Positions 60,693 through 64,000 of a stretch of 64,000 nt of DNA are shown here, in pieces. The notes under the pieces are model-generated. The model was not told where the DNA came from, made no database searches, and saw only the letters and a program-made list of their open reading frames with translations. A program made the translations under genes and the position numbers. The stretch's first letter is position 1; every line of letters begins with the position of its first letter. The stretch comes from Streptomyces sp. NBC_01451 (lineage in GTDB: Bacteria > Actinomycetota > Actinomycetes > Streptomycetales > Streptomycetaceae), in NCBI RefSeq assembly GCF_036227485.1, contig NZ_CP109479.1, forward strand, positions 620,001 through 684,000. The letters are read 5' to 3'.

Positions 60693-63482
60693 TTGCTACG
60701 TGCGCGGCGAATATGGGTCACCGCTGCGGCGGTGCTCGCGGTGGTGGGGGGATCGCCGGGTTGGGCGCAGGCGCAGCAGCCGGCCCGGTCGCAGGTGGCG
60801 GCCGAACAGCTGCCCACGGGCTGGACGTTCACCGGTGACGGTACGGACCGGCAGCTCGTCTGGCGCTCCGGCAGACCGGTGCCGATGGGTGACGCGCGCG
60901 TCGAGTTCTACGCGGGCGACCGGCTGCTGGGCCGGCCTCTGGCCACGAAGGACGGCCGGACGTTCCGGCTTCCACTGGAAGAGGCACTGAAGGTCAGCGG
61001 ACTCAAGGGTGCCAAGGCGTTCACGGACCTCCAAGTGCACGCCGGTGGACGCCGGTTGGACGCCGCGGCACGCGCGGAGGTCCCGGACGGGCGCCGCGCG
61101 CCGGTCGCTCCGCCCGCCCTGGGGCCGGCCAATCCCGTAGACCCCGGCAAGCCGGGCTCGTACCGTACGGTCTCGGGCGAGTACACGCTCGACCCGGTGA
61201 AACTGCCCGGGATGCCCGTGCCGGTGGAGATGAAGGCCGTGGTGGTCGCCCCGACCGGGACCACCGGCCGCAGGCCGCTCGCGCTGTTCCTGCACGGACG
61301 CCACTCCACCTGCTACAAGCCCGGCACCAGCGACGTCAGCGGCGACTGGCCCTGCCCGGCCGGCGAGAAGCAGATTCCGAGTTACCGGGGCTATCTGCGC
61401 GACCAGAAACTCCTTGCGTCCCAGGGCTATGTGACGGTGTCGATCTCCGCCAACGGCATCAACGCCCAGGACTCGCCGATCGAGGACGCCGGGGCGCAGG
61501 CCCGCTCCTCCCTCGTCCGGCAGCATCTCGCCCACTGGGCCGACTGGGCGGCGAACCGGCCCTCGGCACCGGCGATCGTACGGACCGCGCCACCCGCCGA
61601 CCTCGCACGGGTCTTGCTGGTCGGCCACTCGCGGGGCGGCGAGGGCGTCAACCGCGCCGCGATGGACAGCCTGTACCGGCCGCCGGCCGACCAGGACGGG
61701 TACGGCGGCCCGGTGCGCTGGAACATCCGGGGCACCGTCCTCGTCGGCCCGACGATCTTCGGACAGAACCCGGTCGCCGATGTGCCCTCGGTGACGATTC
61801 TGCCCGGCTGCGACGGCGATGTGTCCGATCTCCAGGGCGAGTTGGCCGTGGACGGCACCCGCGGGATCAGCCGCGGCGCCGCCCTGCACAGCGCGGTCTA
61901 CGTGATCGGCGCCAACCACAACTACTTCAACACCGAGTGGACGCCGGGGCAGGCCGAGGCACCGGCCGACGACGACTTCTGGTCGGACCCGGAGGAGAAG
62001 GACCCGGTGTGCGACATGGGCACCCGGACCCGGCTGACCGCCGACCAGCAGCACCGGGCGGGCGCCTCCTACATCGCGGCGGCGGCCCGGCTGTTCGTCG
62101 CGGGCGACGACCGGGTACGTCCGCTGCTCGACGGCTCCGGCCGACGGGCGCCGTCCGCCGACCCGGCGCGCGTCCTCACGCACGCGGTGGGCGGGAACCG
62201 TTCGGCCGGCATCCTGCCGGACGGCGCGGTGACCGTGCAGGGCGGCGGCGGGCGCCTGTGCTCCGCGGTGGACGACCGTCCTTCGGTCAGGTGCCTGGCC
62301 GCGGACGCCGGCCAGTCCCCGCACTTCGCGGGCTGGATGACGGAGCGGGAGGTCGGCCGTCGTGCGGTCGCGCTCAAGTGGTCGCAGCCCGGGACCGCGG
62401 TGCGGGTGAGCCCCGGGCGGCCGGTGTCCCTCGGTGGCGCCAAGGCACTCGCGCTGCGCGTCATCGTGCCGCCCGCAACGACCGGAACCCAGCTGGACGT
62501 GTCCGTCACCGACACCGCCGGCAAGCGCGCCACGCTCGGCCGGGTCCGCGTGGACGGGCTGCCCGGAAGCGCGCGGACGGCCTCGTACTGGGCGCGGGAG
62601 GTCCGGGTGCCGCTGTCCGCCGCCGCCCGGGCCGGGGTCGACCTGCGCAAGGTGCGGAGCGTGGACCTGACTCCGCGCAGCCGGGCGGGGCAGGCCTGGC
62701 TGATCGACACCTGGGGCTGGCGCCCCGGCACACCCGCGGTGCGCCCGGCCGCGCTGCCGCGCGTCGACCTCGGACGGCTGACCGTCAAGGAGGGCGACTC
62801 CGGAACCCGTACCTACCGGATGCCGGTCCGGATCGCCGGGCAGGGTGGCGGCACGGTCCGGCTCTACGTCCAGGATCCCGGGACGAACACGATGACGAGC
62901 CGACTGGTCACGGTGCGACAGGGCGAGCAGAGCATCGACGTACCGGTGACGGTGAAGGGTGACACGCTGTACGACTACGACGTCTGGCGCAGTGTGTTCG
63001 TGAAGGCGGTGCGCGGCGCGGTCATCGGCTCGTACAGCGGTGGGGTGACCATCGAGAACGACGATCCCCGGCCCACGGTCACCGTCACCCCGGTCGCGGA
63101 CCGGGTCACCGAGGGACAGCGGCTGACCTGGCGCGCGACACTGTCGGCGCCCGCCGGAACCGACATGTACTCCATGTTGGAGGTGCTGCCGGTCACCGGC
63201 GGCACCGAACTGTCCACCTTGGATGTCGACCCGGCGTGGCTGGCGGACACCACCGGTCAGTCGCCGCTGCCGGAACGCCCGTTGTCCCAGGTCGACGGGC
63301 TCCAGTTGTACGTGCCCATCCCGCCGGGCGAGTTGACGGCGACCTTCGGCATGCCGACGGTCGCGGACACGGTGACGGAGCCGGAGGAGTCGGTGCGGCT
63401 GCGGGTGACCGACTTCGACGACGAGACCGGGGAGCCGATTCCCGGGCCCGAGTTCACGGGCACCGTGCTCGACGCGTCGTAG
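60693..63482 (+). CDS. Secreted alpha/beta-hydrolase with C-terminal Calx-beta-like domains
   Basis: 929 residues. Signal peptide IWVTAAAVLAVVGGSPGWAQ. The N-terminal half (about 150-480) is an alpha/beta hydrolase: LALFLHGRHSTCYKP, YLRDQKLLASQGYVTVSISA, and the nucleophile elbow VLLVGHSRGGEGVN. The late ANHNYFNTEWTP region offers the catalytic His. Residues about 490-690 form a beta-rich domain. Two Calx-beta-like modules end the protein (LTVKEGDSGTRTYRMPVRIA to VTIENDDP, then TPVADRVTEGQRLTWRATLS). Full enzyme function is unknown; lipase/esterase or chlorophyllase-like activity is plausible. TTG 60693 has an AGGAGGAGG site. The 182-bp gap before it holds nothing else seen. Confidence 0.82.
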   Translation: MLRARRIWVTAAAVLAVVGGSPGWAQAQQPARSQVAAEQLPTGWTFTGDGTDRQLVWRSGRPVPMGDARVEFYAGDRLLGRPLATKDGRTFRLPLEEALKVSGLKGAKAFTDLQVHAGGRRLDAAARAEVPDGRRAPVAPPALGPANPVDPGKPGSYRTVSGEYTLDPVKLPGMPVPVEMKAVVVAPTGTTGRRPLALFLHGRHSTCYKPGTSDVSGDWPCPAGEKQIPSYRGYLRDQKLLASQGYVTVSISANGINAQDSPIEDAGAQARSSLVRQHLAHWADWAANRPSAPAIVRTAPPADLARVLLVGHSRGGEGVNRAAMDSLYRPPADQDGYGGPVRWNIRGTVLVGPTIFGQNPVADVPSVTILPGCDGDVSDLQGELAVDGTRGISRGAALHSAVYVIGANHNYFNTEWTPGQAEAPADDDFWSDPEEKDPVCDMGTRTRLTADQQHRAGASYIAAAARLFVAGDDRVRPLLDGSGRRAPSADPARVLTHAVGGNRSAGILPDGAVTVQGGGGRLCSAVDDRPSVRCLAADAGQSPHFAGWMTEREVGRRAVALKWSQPGTAVRVSPGRPVSLGGAKALALRVIVPPATTGTQLDVSVTDTAGKRATLGRVRVDGLPGSARTASYWAREVRVPLSAAARAGVDLRKVRSVDLTPRSRAGQAWLIDTWGWRPGTPAVRPAALPRVDLGRLTVKEGDSGTRTYRMPVRIAGQGGGTVRLYVQDPGTNTMTSRLVTVRQGEQSIDVPVTVKGDTLYDYDVWRSVFVKAVRGAVIGSYSGGVTIENDDPRPTVTVTPVADRVTEGQRLTWRATLSAPAGTDMYSMLEVLPVTGGTELSTLDVDPAWLADTTGQSPLPERPLSQVDGLQLYVPIPPGELTATFGMPTVADTVTEPEESVRLRVTDFDDETGEPIPGPEFTGTVLDAS

Positions 63483-63505
63483 AGGTGCGCCCGTAGCCAG
63501 TGACC

Positions 63506-63548
63506 GAAGGCGGGACCGCTGCCCCTGCGGGGGTGCGGTCCCGCCTTC
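63506..63548. terminator. 14-bp perfect hairpin between convergent genes
   Basis: Arms GAAGGCGGGACCGC (63506-63519) and GCGGTCCCGCCTTC (63535-63548) with an inner CCCC/GGGG mini-stem. The right arm overlaps the stop of the minus-strand PPOX gene, so it can end both transcripts. Confidence 0.65.
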
Positions 63549-63939
63549 AGCTGTTCACGAGGGTGATCCGGATTCCGACCGTGCCCGTCCTGCCGCGCCG
63601 CAGCCTGCTGCCCAACAGGGTGAGGCGGCCCAGCACTCCGTACTTGCGGGCGAGCAGCTGCCGGTAGACGTCGGTCGCGGGCTGGTCGAGGATCTCGGCG
63701 GTGCCGGGCACCGGCTCTCCGGTCGGGTTGCCGCGGACGTCGCAGGGGCCGACGAGGACGTCGGCCCGGTTGCGGATCCGCTTCACCTTCCAGGCGTCCG
63801 CCGCCGACCAGGCGCCGAGCGCGTCCCCGTCCCGCACCACCCAGACCGGGGTGGCGACGGACGTGCCGTTCTTGCGGTAGCTGGTGATCAACAGGTATTT
63901 GCCCGCGCCGAGCCGGTCCAGGGTGCTGGTGTCGTCCAT
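63547..63939 (-). CDS. PPOX-class F420-dependent-type oxidoreductase
   Basis: 130 residues, split-barrel flavin/deazaflavin fold: GAGKYLLITSYRKNGTSVATPVWVVRD, ADAWKVKRIRNRADVLVGPC, RGNPTGEPVPGTAEIL, ending GTVGIRITLVNS. The 'SYRKNG..V.TPVW' start and 'K..RIRN' motif are typical of actinobacterial F420-binding PPOX proteins that reduce small molecules such as biliverdin or unsaturated lactones. Substrate unknown. ATG 63939. Confidence 0.85.
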   Translation of the reverse strand: MDDTSTLDRLGAGKYLLITSYRKNGTSVATPVWVVRDGDALGAWSAADAWKVKRIRNRADVLVGPCDVRGNPTGEPVPGTAEILDQPATDVYRQLLARKYGVLGRLTLLGSRLRRGRTGTVGIRITLVNS

Positions 63940-64000
63940 GGGCGGGAGTCTAGGCGCCGGGACTCCGCCTGACGCCCGGACCCCCGGCGCTCTCTCCTCC

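Overview
The window is high-GC chromosomal DNA of a Streptomyces or a very close relative. Pointers are the strong G/C third-position bias, GTG/TTG starts, many 1-8 nt ATGA/GTGA gene overlaps, DUF574 and DUF6479 family proteins, a BldC-like HTH/TOBE regulator, F420-type enzymes and one copy of a common Streptomyces intergenic repeat. I saw no tRNA, rRNA, CRISPR array, insertion sequence or integrase. About 52 protein genes and one clear pseudogene are supported.

Layout. 1-3.3 kb: end of a DUF3105 membrane protein, an aminoglycoside-phosphotransferase-like kinase, two VOC proteins and a DinB-like protein. 3.5-8.5 kb: adenosylcobalamin-dependent methylmalonyl-CoA mutase operon (mutA-mutB-meaB). 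8.5-14.2 kb: sulfotransferase, a copper-type pair (His/Met-rich membrane protein plus YcnI), a divergent metal-sensor/exporter pair (ArsR with an alpha5 metal site and an MFS protein with a His-rich tail) and an M23 peptidase. 14.3-17.5 kb: TPR protein, SAM methyltransferase, small DUF6479 protein. 17.7-18.9 kb: a two-gene graspetide (omega-ester RiPP) cluster, precursor plus ATP-grasp ligase. 18.9-21.0 kb: zinc-independent ribosomal protein L32 with a Zur-like box, convergent with a permease/TIGR03943 pair. 21.1-23.5 kb: TOBE-domain regulator, serine hydrolase, nucleoside-kinase-like protein.

23.5-32.1 kb is a polysaccharide (uronic acid/amino sugar) utilisation locus: binding protein, two permeases, heparinase II/III-like lyase, a decayed downstream gene, a ROK repressor and a divergent BadF/N-acetylglucosamine-kinase-like kinase behind a perfect inverted-repeat operator. 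32.3-39.7 kb holds a Tat-exported PAP2 phosphatase with an autotransporter-type repeat, a GT39-like membrane glycosyltransferase, RpiR and LuxR regulators, and small secreted or conserved proteins.

40-60.5 kb is the most striking part. A ribose-type ABC transporter and a YtcJ-like amidohydrolase precede a 25-bp perfect hairpin. Beyond it lie puu-like genes (amine permease, aldehyde dehydrogenase, gamma-glutamyl hydrolase), homoprotocatechuate-type meta-cleavage genes (HpaD/HpaE/HpaG-like), an acetoacetate-decarboxylase-like protein, ferredoxin reductase, ferredoxin, a glutamine-synthetase-like gamma-glutamyl ligase and a P450. The palindromic motif CGTTTGGCYTSAAAC occurs before the permease operon and twice between the divergent ferredoxin and ligase genes, with a weaker copy before the ABC operon. 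I infer one regulon for catabolism of a gamma-glutamylated, probably aromatic, amine in which a P450 stands where PuuB oxidase would be expected. A second TetR gene and a DUF35 protein share a different motif (ACTGAGTGC). The window ends with a large secreted alpha/beta-hydrolase with Calx-beta-like domains and a PPOX/F420-type protein.
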